DNA of 64,000 nucleotides from Acidianus brierleyi. Lineage in GTDB: Archaea; Thermoproteota; Thermoprotei_A; Sulfolobales; Sulfolobaceae. Each line of letters opens with the position of its first letter. The first letter of the stretch is position 1. Below, in pieces: positions 38,027 through 47,242 of the stretch. A model generated the notes under the pieces. It worked only from the letters and a program-made list of their open reading frames with translations. It was not told the DNA's origin and ran no database searches. The stretch spans positions 1,798,001 through 1,862,000 of the forward strand of contig NZ_CP029289.2 in the NCBI RefSeq assembly GCF_003201835.2, given 5' to 3'. The translations under genes and the position numbers were made by a program.

Positions 38027-39076
38027 ATGGAAGTTAGAAGAGTTCAAAAATTTGGTAAATCAACATTGATGGTTTCTCTGCCTGCAGACTGGGTAAAGGA
38101 AGTAGGTCTAAATCCTGGTGAAAGTATATACTTGGAAGTGGACGAGGACGGAAGCTTAAAGGTATATCCGCCAAATTTGAAATCAGAAAGTACATCAAAA
38201 GAGATGAAAGTAGCTATTAAAAATAATACATCGGCTGACTTAATAGGAAGACTTATCTATAGTTTATACGTATTGGGTTTTGATAAGGTATCAATAGAAT
38301 CTACAGACGGTCCTTTTAATGAAGATGTGTTAAGAAAAGTTAAAGATGCAGCAAGAAGCCTTATAGGTTTAGAAATAGTTTCACAAGATGTTACTTCTCT
38401 ACAAATACAATCGTTTTTAGATCCAACTAAATATAATATGACTAGCCTAATAAGCAGATTAAGTAATACGCTAAAGCAAATGTTACATTATCTAAACTTA
38501 GGAATAAAAGAGGCTAGTAGAACATTTTTACAAGAAGTTATAGAATTAGAAAAAGAGATAGACAGACTGTATTATCTATCTTTAAGACAGTTACTAATAG
38601 CACAAGTTAATAGAAGTTTAGCATATATGATAGGTGTAAAAAGAATACAAATTGTTGGGAACAGAATATTAATGAAAGCTGTAGAGGAGGCAGCAGACGA
38701 AATAAGCGATGCGGCAAACGATTTATTAGCATTACATCCGGAGGATCTCGAAATAATAAAGAACTCGTGGGAAAAAATAGACATGTTAATTGATCAGACT
38801 ACAGTAGTAATTGATCATGTAGTAAAAGTTCTAGGAAAAGAAGATGTTAAGTTAGTAAATGAAGTAATGGAAGAACTTGAAACATTAAGAAGAGTATTGA
38901 TAACAGAAGCTTTGGGTATAGAAGAAAAGCTTAGCAAAATAAGTTCGCCTAGGGCTACTATAGCTGCGAGGACACTAAATCTAAGATTATATAATGCTAT
39001 AAGAAGAATGGAGCCGATAGCTGAAATAGCATTTAATAGAAGCGTGGAAAATTTAAAGGAAATTACTATTGACTAA
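38027..39076 (+). CDS. phoU: PhoU-domain protein with N-terminal SpoVT/AbrB domain
   Basis: 349 residues. Residues 1 to about 48 are a SpoVT/AbrB swapped-hairpin DNA-binding domain (VQKFGKSTLMVSLPADWVKEVG). Two PhoU three-helix bundles follow (about 120-345), where acidic residues bind metal. The combination is typical of archaeal phosphate-uptake regulators. No Pst transporter adjoins it. The 3' end overlaps pncB by 11 nt. Confidence 0.88.
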   Translation: MEVRRVQKFGKSTLMVSLPADWVKEVGLNPGESIYLEVDEDGSLKVYPPNLKSESTSKEMKVAIKNNTSADLIGRLIYSLYVLGFDKVSIESTDGPFNEDVLRKVKDAARSLIGLEIVSQDVTSLQIQSFLDPTKYNMTSLISRLSNTLKQMLHYLNLGIKEASRTFLQEVIELEKEIDRLYYLSLRQLLIAQVNRSLAYMIGVKRIQIVGNRILMKAVEEAADEISDAANDLLALHPEDLEIIKNSWEKIDMLIDQTTVVIDHVVKVLGKEDVKLVNEVMEELETLRRVLITEALGIEEKLSKISSPRATIAARTLNLRLYNAIRRMEPIAEIAFNRSVENLKEITID

Positions 39077-40220
39077 TAGTTTTTAGTTGTGATAATACAT
39101 ATTGTCTTATCTCAGTTATTGAAGGAAGTTTTTCCATAATTTTCCCATTATCCATGTATTTCTTAAGTAGAGGAGTACATCCATCTATTTTTTCATTTAG
39201 CAAAGTTATTGTATCATTTAGACTATTACATCTCCATACTTGTTTTGCGCCTGGCCATTTACCTCTTTTAGTGAAAGGAACCCATTTTCCGTCTATATAC
39301 TTTTCAACAATATCTGCGCTAAAGTCTACACTCTGTGGAAATGCTACACTGGTTCCTATACCAAATCCATCTACATAATCTTTCAATTCTATTACGTCCT
39401 CCTCATCTATTCCTCCACTAACTATTATCTTAACATTCCTAAATCCATTAATGTCAAGAGTCCATCTGACCTCTTGAATTATTTTCTTAAAGTTACCTCT
39501 TCTACTGGAAGGTGTGTCTAATCTTATTCCGTATAGTTTATCTCCTAAAAGTTTAGCAGCTTTTAATGCTGCAAAACGTTCATCTTCAAATGTATCTACT
39601 AGAGCTATTCTTTGAACTGCCGGATCTATTGCATTATTAAACGCTTCCCATGCCTTCTCATCATCTCCTAATATGAGCATAAGAGCATGAGGCATTGTCC
39701 CAGAGGGTTCTAATCCTAAATATTCCTTACTCATAAGACCAGATACTCCATCCATTCCGCCTATATAGGCTGATCTATCTGCTATTATTGAAGAAACTGG
39801 ATGTAAAGCTCTTAATCCAAAAAATATCATGGATTTATCTAAAGCCAAAGACTTTAATCTAGCAGCCTTAGTAGCTATGCTACTTTCTTGCCTTAATATT
39901 CCTAGTAAAGCAGTCTCATATATTCCAAAATCTAAATAATTTCCCTCTATTATCATTACTGGCTCTATTTCCTTGAATAAAGTACCTTCTGGCATTGCAT
40001 AAACTGTTACTGGCTTTCCTTCTAATAGTTTTAGTACTTCCTCTAAGCCAGCGAAAACTCCCCAATTATAATTTTTAGGAAGTCCATATGAATGAAACTC
40101 CATTCTTACTTTTACATCTTTTATGCCTAAGTAAGATAGAGTTTTTACTGTTCTGTCGAAGTATATATCAGTTATTTTTCCATCTAATATTTCTTCTTCC
40201 TTTGGTATGAAAAGCTTCAT
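39066..40220 (-). CDS. pncB: Nicotinate phosphoribosyltransferase
   Basis: 384 residues. The family blocks include VTVYAMPEGTLF, the central FGLRALHP with the catalytic His, and IIVSGGIDEEDVIELKD plus FGIGTSVAFP for phosphate binding. NAD salvage from nicotinate. Complete, with no neighbours in the same pathway. Confidence 0.93.
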   Translation of the reverse strand: MKLFIPKEEEILDGKITDIYFDRTVKTLSYLGIKDVKVRMEFHSYGLPKNYNWGVFAGLEEVLKLLEGKPVTVYAMPEGTLFKEIEPVMIIEGNYLDFGIYETALLGILRQESSIATKAARLKSLALDKSMIFFGLRALHPVSSIIADRSAYIGGMDGVSGLMSKEYLGLEPSGTMPHALMLILGDDEKAWEAFNNAIDPAVQRIALVDTFEDERFAALKAAKLLGDKLYGIRLDTPSSRRGNFKKIIQEVRWTLDINGFRNVKIIVSGGIDEEDVIELKDYVDGFGIGTSVAFPQSVDFSADIVEKYIDGKWVPFTKRGKWPGAKQVWRCNSLNDTITLLNEKIDGCTPLLKKYMDNGKIMEKLPSITEIRQYVLSQLKTISQ

Positions 40221-40279
40221 CAGGATTTATTGTATAAGTTAATTTTTAAACCTTAGAGAAGAGCTACATATGAATTAAA

Positions 40280-40741
40280 ATGATTACAGTTAATATGGTG
40301 CCGCCAAATATTTATATAGAGAAGCTAGCAGAATATGTAAAAAATAATGTAAAAGAAGTTCAACCACCTGAATGGAGCTTTTTTGCAAAAACTGCTAGTT
40401 TTAAAGAAAGAGTTCCAGACGATGTAGAGAATTGGTGGTATATGAGAACTGCATCGTTACTTAGAAAGCTTTACGTTTATAATTCTATGGGGCTCAGTAA
40501 ATCAAAAACAGTATATGGAGGATTAAAAAGAAGGGGAAGTAAACCACCAAGAAGTGTGAAAGCCCCTGCTCATTCAACTAGATTGATATTTCAACAATTG
40601 GAAAATGCAGGCTTAGTTACAAAAACTAATTATGGAAGAAAACTATCTCCAAAAGGTAGGTCTATTCTAGATAAACTTGCCCGCGAAATATTTATAGAGT
40701 TGTCAAACCAAAATACTTCTTTGAAAAAATACCTTGAGTGA
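40280..40741 (+). CDS. rps19e: 30S ribosomal protein S19e
   Basis: 153 residues; WWYMRTASLLRKLY and PPRSVKAPAHSTRLIFQQLE are the S19e signatures. First gene of the long translation cluster. A TATA-like ATTTTTAAACC lies at about 40238. The next gene follows after 6 nt. Confidence 0.96.
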   Translation: MITVNMVPPNIYIEKLAEYVKNNVKEVQPPEWSFFAKTASFKERVPDDVENWWYMRTASLLRKLYVYNSMGLSKSKTVYGGLKRRGSKPPRSVKAPAHSTRLIFQQLENAGLVTKTNYGRKLSPKGRSILDKLAREIFIELSNQNTSLKKYLE

Positions 40742-40747
40742 TAAGCT

Positions 40748-41098
40748 ATGTCAGATAACTATGTAGATCCCGAATTAGAAGAAATGTTAAGGAGAAGAGC
40801 TCAACAAGAAAGCAGAAGAAATATAGAAGAGCAGCAAAAAAGGGCTGAATTAGAAGCAAAAAAGGAGGCAATACTTAGGGTTATACTAACTCCAGAAGCT
40901 AGATTAAGGTTAAATAACGTAAAGTTAGTAAAACCAGATATAGCAACTTCTTTAGAGGATCAACTTATAGCATTAGCCCAAACTGGAAGAATTAAAACAC
41001 CAATAAGTGATGACGAACTAAAAGAGATACTATCTCAAATAGCCGATCAGAATAAAAGAGATTATAAAATACAAATAAGAGAAAGGGGCTGGAAATGA
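40748..41098 (+). CDS. DNA-binding protein of the PDCD5 (TFAR19) family
   Basis: 116 residues. A charged coiled N-terminus (about 5-45) is followed by the compact helical PDCD5 core (LTPEARLRLNNVKLVKPDIA). Archaeal members bind DNA non-specifically in vitro; the cellular role is unclear. It overlaps L39e by 4 nt, placing it in the ribosomal operon as in other Sulfolobales. Confidence 0.92.
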   Translation: MSDNYVDPELEEMLRRRAQQESRRNIEEQQKRAELEAKKEAILRVILTPEARLRLNNVKLVKPDIATSLEDQLIALAQTGRIKTPISDDELKEILSQIADQNKRDYKIQIRERGWK

Positions 41099-41250
41099 GT
41101 AGAAATAAACCCGCAGGTAAAAAATCAAGACTTGGCAGAGCATTAAAATCTAATAGTGCTATACCTGCATGGATAATATTAAGAACTAATGGAAAGGTAA
41201 AAATAAATCCATTAAGAAGAGATTGGAGAAAAAATGATTTAAAGGTGTAA
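41095..41250 (+). CDS. rpl39e: 50S ribosomal protein L39e
   Basis: 51 residues, the standard length: MSRNKPAGKKSRLGRAL, then IPAWIILRTNGKVKINP and RRDWRK near the end. It lines the peptide exit tunnel. The ATG overlaps the stop of the PDCD5-like gene (ATGA). Confidence 0.95.
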   Translation: MSRNKPAGKKSRLGRALKSNSAIPAWIILRTNGKVKINPLRRDWRKNDLKV

Positions 41251-41255
41251 AAATA

Positions 41256-41519
41256 ATGAAAGAAAAAGATAATTTTGAAATGATAATAAATCTAAGAAAG
41301 GTTATTATGAGTAAAAAAACTAATAGATCAAAAAAAGCTATAGCTATGATAAGGAAAATTATAGTAAGACATTTCGGTGCAGAAAAAGTCCTTTTAGATC
41401 CATTACTAGCTGCTACAGTTTCTAAGAATAGAGAGAAAGTAAGTTCTAGGATACCAGTTGTCGTGTCTAAGATCGGTGAAAAAACATATTTAGTAAAACT
41501 AGCAGTTAAACATGAATGA
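41256..41519 (+). CDS. rpl31e: 50S ribosomal protein L31e
   Basis: 87 residues. INLRKV, then SKKAIAMIRKIIVRHFGAEK is the L31e core near the exit tunnel. GGTG about 9 nt upstream supports the ATG at 41256. The stop overlaps the aIF6 start. Confidence 0.93.
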   Translation: MKEKDNFEMIINLRKVIMSKKTNRSKKAIAMIRKIIVRHFGAEKVLLDPLLAATVSKNREKVSSRIPVVVSKIGEKTYLVKLAVKHE

Positions 41520-42187
41520 ACATTCAGAGATTAAGTGTTTTCGGAACAGATAATATCGGAGTGTATATTTATTCTAACGATAAATATACTTTTATACCTA
41601 AAAATTTAGATAAAAACACTAAAGATATCATTATAGATAATTTAGGAACTGAATTAATAGAAACTAGCGTTTCAAATAGCTTCCTTTTAGGGATATTTAT
41701 AAATGGAAATAATAATACTATAATACTACCAAAAATTGCGAAAGATAACGAAATAAAAGAAATAAAAGAGCAAGCAAAAGACACTAGAGTAGAAGTTCTT
41801 AACTTGAAAGCTACTGCATTAGGCAACGTTATACTAGCAAATGATCATGCTGCATTAATTTATCCTGAATTTTCTGATGCAGAAGTAAAAGAAATAAAAG
41901 AAGCCTTACAAGTTGAGGAAGCAAAAAGAGGAACTATAGCTAACATAATAACAGTAGGTTCAGTAGGAGTCATAACAAGAAAAGGTGGAATAGTTCATAT
42001 AGACTCAACTGATGATGAAATAAGAGATTTAAGCTATTTTTTTAAGGTAAAAATAGACGTAGGAACAGTAAACTTTGGAAGCGCATTCATTAGAAGTGGA
42101 ATGATAGCTAATTATAAAGGTGTGCTAGTTGGATCTTCTACCACGGGTCCAGAGATTTTAAGAATTCAGAGAGCATTAGGTGATTAA
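41516..42187 (+). CDS. eif6: Translation initiation factor aIF6
   Basis: 223 residues. Five-fold pseudosymmetric pentein; each repeat ends with an N-x-x-G-x-L-V-G-like turn (LGNVILANDHAALI, NYKGVLVGSSTTG). Anti-association factor binding the large subunit. Coupled both sides by overlaps, with GGTGATT for the next gene inside its 3' end. Confidence 0.95.
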   Translation: MNIQRLSVFGTDNIGVYIYSNDKYTFIPKNLDKNTKDIIIDNLGTELIETSVSNSFLLGIFINGNNNTIILPKIAKDNEIKEIKEQAKDTRVEVLNLKATALGNVILANDHAALIYPEFSDAEVKEIKEALQVEEAKRGTIANIITVGSVGVITRKGGIVHIDSTDDEIRDLSYFFKVKIDVGTVNFGSAFIRSGMIANYKGVLVGSSTTGPEILRIQRALGD

Positions 42188-42188
42188 G

Positions 42189-42449
42189 ATGAGTGAGATA
42201 AAAATATATCAAGTAAAAGGTACTGCAGTATTTAATTTATCAGAATTTCCGACCAAACAAAAATTTGTAAAGTATGTTAGAGCAACAAATGAAAAACAAG
42301 CTATAGAATATGTATACACCCAATTCGGAAGTAAAAACAAAATTAAACGGTCTAATATTAAAATAGAAGAAGTCAAGGAAGTAAACTCTAACGAGATTCC
42401 AGATAGAACAATAAAAGATATTGGCAAGTTAGATAAAATAATATTGTGA
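42189..42449 (+). CDS. rpl18a: 50S ribosomal protein L18Ae (LX)
   Basis: 86 residues from the ATG at 42189, chosen because GGTGATT sits 8 nt upstream; an in-frame upstream codon at 42180 would lie inside that site. IKIYQVKGTAVF and KYVRATNEKQAIEYVYTQFG match LX. Confidence 0.92.
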   Translation: MSEIKIYQVKGTAVFNLSEFPTKQKFVKYVRATNEKQAIEYVYTQFGSKNKIKRSNIKIEEVKEVNSNEIPDRTIKDIGKLDKIIL

Positions 42450-42455
42450 TGTATT

Positions 42456-42896
42456 ATGTCAGATCAGCAAGGTAAAATAATGATATCTTTAGAAGATCTT
42501 CTAGCGCAGGCTGATTTATTAAAAAAACAGATAGAGGATTTACAGAAAGCTCAATCAGAAATAGCTGACTCCTTAAGCGCAATAAAAAGTGCCAAAGATA
42601 CTATAGATGAGCTAAAAACTCCTAAGAATGATTTATTCTTATCAGGAGATAAAAAAGGATTTTTAATGCTAAGAATTCCTGAAGCGAAAGCAGATAAAGT
42701 AATAGTCTATCTGGGTCTAACTTACTATGCAGAAGTTACACCAGATACTGCAGTAAAGATTTTATCTGATAGAGAAAATGAACTTAATTTAACTTTACAA
42801 GAAGTTAATAAAAAGTTAAGCGAGAGTATAAACGCTTACTCACAGATTTCAGATATTCTAAATAGAATCCAAGAGCAACAACAAAAAGGTGAATAA
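42456..42896 (+). CDS. pfdA: Prefoldin alpha subunit
   Basis: 146 residues. Two long coiled-coil helices (about 5-60 and 100-146) flank a beta-hairpin core, the prefoldin alpha pattern. Captures unfolded proteins with the beta subunit and hands them to the thermosome. A GGTGA site for ftsY lies at its 3' end. Confidence 0.92.
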   Translation: MSDQQGKIMISLEDLLAQADLLKKQIEDLQKAQSEIADSLSAIKSAKDTIDELKTPKNDLFLSGDKKGFLMLRIPEAKADKVIVYLGLTYYAEVTPDTAVKILSDRENELNLTLQEVNKKLSESINAYSQISDILNRIQEQQQKGE

Positions 42897-42897
42897 A

Positions 42898-43966
42898 TTG
42901 TTTTGATAAGTTAAAAAAAGCTTTTTCCAATTTTTCAAATAAACTTCTTGGAAAAGAAGAGGAAAACATTAACAAAAACGAGGAAACTAGTCAAGAAGTT
43001 CATACTGAGGAATTGCAAACAAATAAAACAACAGAAAGTAGTATAGAAGAAAAAGTTGAGAATGCTGAAAATAAAGAAAAAATTACAGAAAAATTAAATA
43101 TTTTTAATAAGTTAAGATATAAAGAAATTAAGGAGAATGATATATCAGATATAATAGAAGAACTAAGAATGGAACTATTAGAAAGTGACGTATCACTAGA
43201 GGTAACAGATAAGATTTTAGAAGATCTTAAAACAAATTTAATAGGTAACAAAGTTAGCAGAAGCGAGGATTTAGAGCAACTTATAAAAAAATCATTAAAA
43301 AAGTCATTAAATGAAATTTTACAATATAATAAGATAGATTCAAATTTAGTCGATAATATAAAAAAATCTCCTAAACCTTTTATTATAGTATTCTTTGGAG
43401 TTAATGGAGTAGGGAAAACAACTACAATAGCCAAATTTGTTTATTTACTTAAAAAAAATGGTCTGAATGTAATAATAGCCGCAGCAGATACGTTTAGAGC
43501 CGCAGCTCAAGAACAATTAGCTGTTCACGCTAAGAAACTTGAAGTGCCATTAGTTAAAGGAAAATACGGAGGAGATCCTGCTTCGGTTGCATATGATGCT
43601 ATTCAATCCGCAAAAAGTAGAGGAATTGACGTAGTTTTAATAGATACTGCAGGAAGAATGAATACTGATAAAGATCTAACTGAAGAATTAAAAAGAATAA
43701 TAAGAATTGCAAAACCTAATTTCAGAATTTTGGTATTGGATTCTCTAGCTGGAAACGACGCATTAGAGCAAGCTAGATATTTTGAAGACGCGGTAGGCTA
43801 TGATGCTGTAATATTAACAAAAGTTGATGCTGATGCTAAGGGAGGAATAGTTCTTTCTTTAGCATATGAGCTAAAGAAACCAGTTATATATTTAGGTATA
43901 GGGCAGGATTATGAAAATCTTATAAGTTTTGATCCTAGTTGGTTCTTAGATAGGCTTTTCAGTTAA
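42898..43966 (+). CDS. ftsY: Signal recognition particle receptor FtsY, start region out of frame
   Basis: SRP GTPase of the membrane receptor. The NG domain is intact: G1 GVNGVGKTTT, DTFRAAAQEQL, DTAGRM, TKVDADAKGG. A charged A-domain precedes it, and before that the same frame encodes the usual amphipathic start FDKLKKAFSNF. That frame has no ATG, GTG or TTG between the TGA at 42890 and 43013. The TTG at 42898, five nt after GGTGA, runs TTG TTT TGA and stops at once. Removing one T from the T4 run (42901-42904) restores a normal start. Either an error, a slippage site, or translation from TTG 43013, which would lose the targeting helix. Confidence 0.85.
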
Positions 43967-43997
43967 ATTAATATTTTGACTATACAATAAGTTACAT

Positions 43998-44177
43998 ATG
44001 GATATTATTGAGGAGATTAAGAAACTTCCTGCAGAGTGGAAAAAAATAGTTACAGTGGCTAAAAAACCAGATAAAGAAATGTTCAATCTTAATTTGAAAG
44101 TTACCCTAATAGTAATGGCTTTTGTAGGCTTGCTTGCCTTCTTAATCCAATTAGCACTGACTATACTTATTGGGTGA
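43998..44177 (+). CDS. secE: Protein translocase subunit SecE / Sec61 gamma
   Basis: 59 residues: an amphipathic N-terminal helix (EIKKLPAEWKKIVTVAKKPDK) and one transmembrane helix at about 32-57. Size, topology and location before Spt5 identify SecE. The stop lies in the GGTGA site of the next gene. Confidence 0.93.
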   Translation: MDIIEEIKKLPAEWKKIVTVAKKPDKEMFNLNLKVTLIVMAFVGLLAFLIQLALTILIG

Positions 44178-44184
44178 AATTTTC

Positions 44185-44643
44185 ATGGAAACTAAAATTA
44201 GAAACTACTATGCAGTAAAAGTTACTGGAGGACAAGAAGTTAATGTAGCATTAATGCTAGAGGAGAGAATCAAGACAAATAATATAAGCGATGTCTATTC
44301 TATCTTAGTTCCTCCGGGTCTGAAAGGATACGTTATAATAGAAGCTGGAGGCCCTCATGTAGTTAAACTCTTAATAGCTGGTATAAGACACGTAAGAGGG
44401 TCAGTCCCTGGCCTAGTATCAAAAGATGATATAATGAAAATGATATCTAAGAAAGTTGCTGGACCTTTGGTTAAAGAGGGAGATTTGGTAGAAGTTACTG
44501 CTGGACCTTTCAGAGGAATGCAAGCACAAATAGTAAGATTTAATGAGAGTAGAGGAGAAGTAGTGTTAAATATTTTAGAATCTGCTTTTCCATTACAAGT
44601 AACTATACCTGTAGATCAGGTTAAACCATCAAAGAAATCTTGA
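44185..44643 (+). CDS. spt5: Transcription elongation factor Spt5 (NusG-like)
   Basis: 152 residues from the ATG at 44185, chosen because GGTGA ends 7 nt upstream. NGN domain (about 1-85, NYYAVKVTGGQE) and KOW domain (about 95-150, EGDLVEVTAGPFRGMQAQI). With Spt4 it clamps RNA polymerase and promotes processivity. Confidence 0.95.
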   Translation: METKIRNYYAVKVTGGQEVNVALMLEERIKTNNISDVYSILVPPGLKGYVIIEAGGPHVVKLLIAGIRHVRGSVPGLVSKDDIMKMISKKVAGPLVKEGDLVEVTAGPFRGMQAQIVRFNESRGEVVLNILESAFPLQVTIPVDQVKPSKKS

Positions 44644-44654
44644 GGTGATCGTGT

Positions 44655-45164
44655 ATGCCTAAAAAAACAATTAAAATAGTGGTGGAAGGTGGTAACGTAA
44701 AACCGGGACCTCCTTTAGCTCCAACACTGTCACAATATAAGTTAAACATAGGAGAAGTAGTCAAGAAAATAAATGATGCAACATCTCAATTTAAAGGAAT
44801 GTCAGTACCAGTAAACATCGACATAGATACTGATACAAAAGCATTTGAAATTAGTGTAGGAATACCTACTACAACTTCTTTATTATTGAAAAAAGCTGGA
44901 GCTCAAGAACCCTCTGGAGATCCTGCACATAAAAAAATAGGTAACGTTTCAATGGATGATGTAGTAGACGTAGCGCTAATGAAGAAGCCAAGTATGACAA
45001 GTAAAAGCTTGAAATCTTCAGTAAAGTCTATTTTAGGTACTGCAAAAAGTATAGGATTAACAGTTGAAAATAAAGATCCAAAAGATTTAGTAAAGGAAAT
45101 CGATGAAGGTAAATATGATGATTTATTATCTAAATATGAAGAAAAGTGGAATAAAGGTGCATGA
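44655..45164 (+). CDS. rpl11: 50S ribosomal protein L11
   Basis: 169 residues. N-terminal GGNVKPGPPLAPTLSQY is the thiostrepton-loop domain; C-terminal rRNA-binding domain with GTAKSIGLTVE. GGTGATC precedes the ATG. Overlaps L1 by 4 nt. Part of the GTPase centre. Confidence 0.96.
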   Translation: MPKKTIKIVVEGGNVKPGPPLAPTLSQYKLNIGEVVKKINDATSQFKGMSVPVNIDIDTDTKAFEISVGIPTTTSLLLKKAGAQEPSGDPAHKKIGNVSMDDVVDVALMKKPSMTSKSLKSSVKSILGTAKSIGLTVENKDPKDLVKEIDEGKYDDLLSKYEEKWNKGA

Positions 45165-45823
45165 TTATGATAGTTTCAAATGATAAATTAAAAGAAGGAA
45201 TTACACTGGCCTTATCCGAGCAAAATAATCCAAAAAGAAATTTTAAGCAAAGTGTGGAATTAATAGTAACTTTTAAAGAAGTAGATATGAAAAAAGGAGA
45301 ATTAAAATTAAGGGAAATAGTTGCTTTACCTAAAACTCCAAGTAAACCAAAAAATGTTGTCGTAGTACCTTCTTTTGAACAGACAGAATCTGCTAAAAAG
45401 GCAGAGCCTAATGTGCTTCTTGCCAAAGAAGATCTTCAGAAACTTCTTGGACAGAAGAGAGCAATCAAAAAATTGGCTATAAATAACGATTGGTTTCTCA
45501 TTGCACAAGACTCTATGGCACTAGCTGGTAGAATATTAGGCCCAGCCTTAGGCCCTAGAGGTAAATTTCCTACACCATTACCTACATCGTCAGAGATAAC
45601 TGAATATATTCTTAGATTTAAGAGATCAACTTTAGTAAAAACTAAAGATCAACCACAAACTCAAACATTTATAGGATCTGAAGACCAAAAACCCGAAGAT
45701 TTAGCAGAAAACGCTTCTGCAGTACTTAGTGCAATAGAAAATAAAATAAAGGGACCTTCCGTAATAAAAGCTATATACATCAAAACAGATATGGGTAAAC
45801 CAGTAGAGATTAAACTAAAGTGA
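45161..45823 (+). CDS. rpl1: 50S ribosomal protein L1
   Basis: 220 residues. FKQSVELIVTFKEVDMKK and LGPRGKFPTPLPTSSE mark L1. In many prokaryotes L1 represses its own operon by binding a copy of its 23S site near the mRNA start; I did not find a convincing copy here. The start may be the ATG at 45161 or 45167. Confidence 0.95.
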   Translation: MIMIVSNDKLKEGITLALSEQNNPKRNFKQSVELIVTFKEVDMKKGELKLREIVALPKTPSKPKNVVVVPSFEQTESAKKAEPNVLLAKEDLQKLLGQKRAIKKLAINNDWFLIAQDSMALAGRILGPALGPRGKFPTPLPTSSEITEYILRFKRSTLVKTKDQPQTQTFIGSEDQKPEDLAENASAVLSAIENKIKGPSVIKAIYIKTDMGKPVEIKLK

Positions 45824-45828
45824 TAGAA

Positions 45829-46830
45829 ATGAGCATAACTATACAACAAAAGAAAATTCCTCAATGGAAGATTGACGAAGTAAAAGAACTAGAGCAATTA
45901 ATAAAAGAAAATAAGACAATTATTATAGCCAATTTAGAAAAATTCCCTGCAGATAAGCTTCACGAAATAAGAAAGAAATTTAGAGGATACGCTGAGATAA
46001 GAGTATCAAAAAATACTTTGTTTAAGATAGCAGCTAAAAACGCAGGTCTTGATATTACTAAGATAGAAAAGTATCTGAATAGTTCTAACGCATTTATATT
46101 CAGTAATGAAAATCCCTTTACAATATCAATAAATCTTAATAAATCTAGACTAAAGAGATACGCAATAGCTGGAGATAAGTCTGACGAAGAAATTGTTATA
46201 CCTGCAGGAGATACTGGAATGCCAGCTGGACCTATATTAAGCACTTTCGGAAAACTAAAAGTCCCAACTAGAGTACAGGACGGAAAAGTAGCAGTAACTA
46301 AAGATACATTAATAGCAAAGCCTGGAGATACTATACCAGCAGAAGCTATACCTATACTACAAAAATTAGGGATAATGCCAGTATATGTAAAACTTACTAT
46401 GAAGGTTGCATATCATGAAGGATTGCTAATACCAGCAGAGGAATTAGATGTCAACTTAGATGATTATAGATCAGAAATAGGCGAAGCATATAGAAACACT
46501 ATAGCTCTTGGAGTAGAAATAGCATATCCAGTCCCAGATGTATTAAAGATTAGCATTACAAAGGCACAGAATTATTCTCTAAATCTTGCTGGAGAAATGG
46601 GCTATATATCTAAAGATACTGCAGAAATAGTATTTATAAAGGCATTAGCTAAAGCAAATGCGCTAGCAGAAGCTATAAATGATAAGGCTAACCTTGGTAT
46701 ACAAGTAGCGCAAAAACCTACAACGCAAGAAGCTAATAAGGAAGATAAGGAAGAAAAGAAAGAGGAAGAAGAAAAGAAAGGACCAAGTGAAGAAAAGTTA
46801 GGTGGAGGTTTATCCTCGTTATTTGGATAA
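45829..46830 (+). CDS. rpl10: 50S ribosomal protein L10 (P0 stalk base)
   Basis: About 333 residues from the ATG at 45829; a GTG at 45820 is possible but lies in the Shine-Dalgarno region. RNA-binding domain to about 110, then insertion and helical spine binding L12 dimers (about 230-300). The acidic C-terminal tail ends GGLSSLFG, the factor-binding sequence shared with L12. 49 bp of tail DNA are identical to L12. Confidence 0.95.
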   Translation: MSITIQQKKIPQWKIDEVKELEQLIKENKTIIIANLEKFPADKLHEIRKKFRGYAEIRVSKNTLFKIAAKNAGLDITKIEKYLNSSNAFIFSNENPFTISINLNKSRLKRYAIAGDKSDEEIVIPAGDTGMPAGPILSTFGKLKVPTRVQDGKVAVTKDTLIAKPGDTIPAEAIPILQKLGIMPVYVKLTMKVAYHEGLLIPAEELDVNLDDYRSEIGEAYRNTIALGVEIAYPVPDVLKISITKAQNYSLNLAGEMGYISKDTAEIVFIKALAKANALAEAINDKANLGIQVAQKPTTQEANKEDKEEKKEEEEKKGPSEEKLGGGLSSLFG

Positions 46831-46837
46831 CAAAGCT

Positions 46838-46845
46838 TTTTAAAT
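46838..46845 (+). promoter_or_regulatory. Possible internal promoter before L12
   Basis: TTTTAAAT in the 43-bp gap between L10 and L12, within a GCTTTTTAAATACC context typical of Sulfolobales promoters. The predicted start (about 46866) is just before the ATG at 46874. L12 is needed in several copies per ribosome, so a booster promoter would make sense. Confidence 0.5.
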
Positions 46846-46873
46846 ACCAGAATATTAACTAAGGTGATAAGAT

Positions 46874-47185
46874 ATGGAATATATATATGCAAGTTTATTG
46901 TTACACTCTGCTAAAAAAGATATAACTGAAGATTCATTAAAGAATGTACTTACAGCAGCTGGCATAAATGTAGACGAAGTGAGAGTCAAAGCTGTAGTAG
47001 CGGCTCTAAAAGAGGTTAATATTGATGAAGTACTAAAGAACGCAGCAGCTATGCCAGTAGCGGCAGCACCAGCAGCTCAACCAGCAGAAAAGAAAGAGGC
47101 TAAGGAAGAAAAGAAAGAGGAAGAAGAAAAGAAAGGACCAAGTGAAGAAGAAATCGCTGGCGGTTTATCTTCTCTATTTGGTTAA
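46874..47185 (+). CDS. rpl12: 50S ribosomal protein L12 (P1)
   Basis: 103 residues. N-terminal dimerisation domain (MEYIYASLLLHSAKKDI), Ala/Pro hinge, charged linker and GGLSSLFG C-terminus. AAGGTGAT lies upstream of the ATG. Last gene of the stalk operon. Confidence 0.96.
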   Translation: MEYIYASLLLHSAKKDITEDSLKNVLTAAGINVDEVRVKAVVAALKEVNIDEVLKNAAAMPVAAAPAAQPAEKKEAKEEKKEEEEKKGPSEEEIAGGLSSLFG

Positions 47186-47242
47186 AAGAACTAGTTTTTT
47201 TACACATACTTTTTAATTCCTGAATATTTATCTTCTTTTAAC

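Noticed and set aside
42209..42427. Antisense frames inside ribosomal and other coding genes
   Set aside because: They are shadows: no start signals, hydrophobic random-like composition, and fully inside well-supported genes on the other strand.
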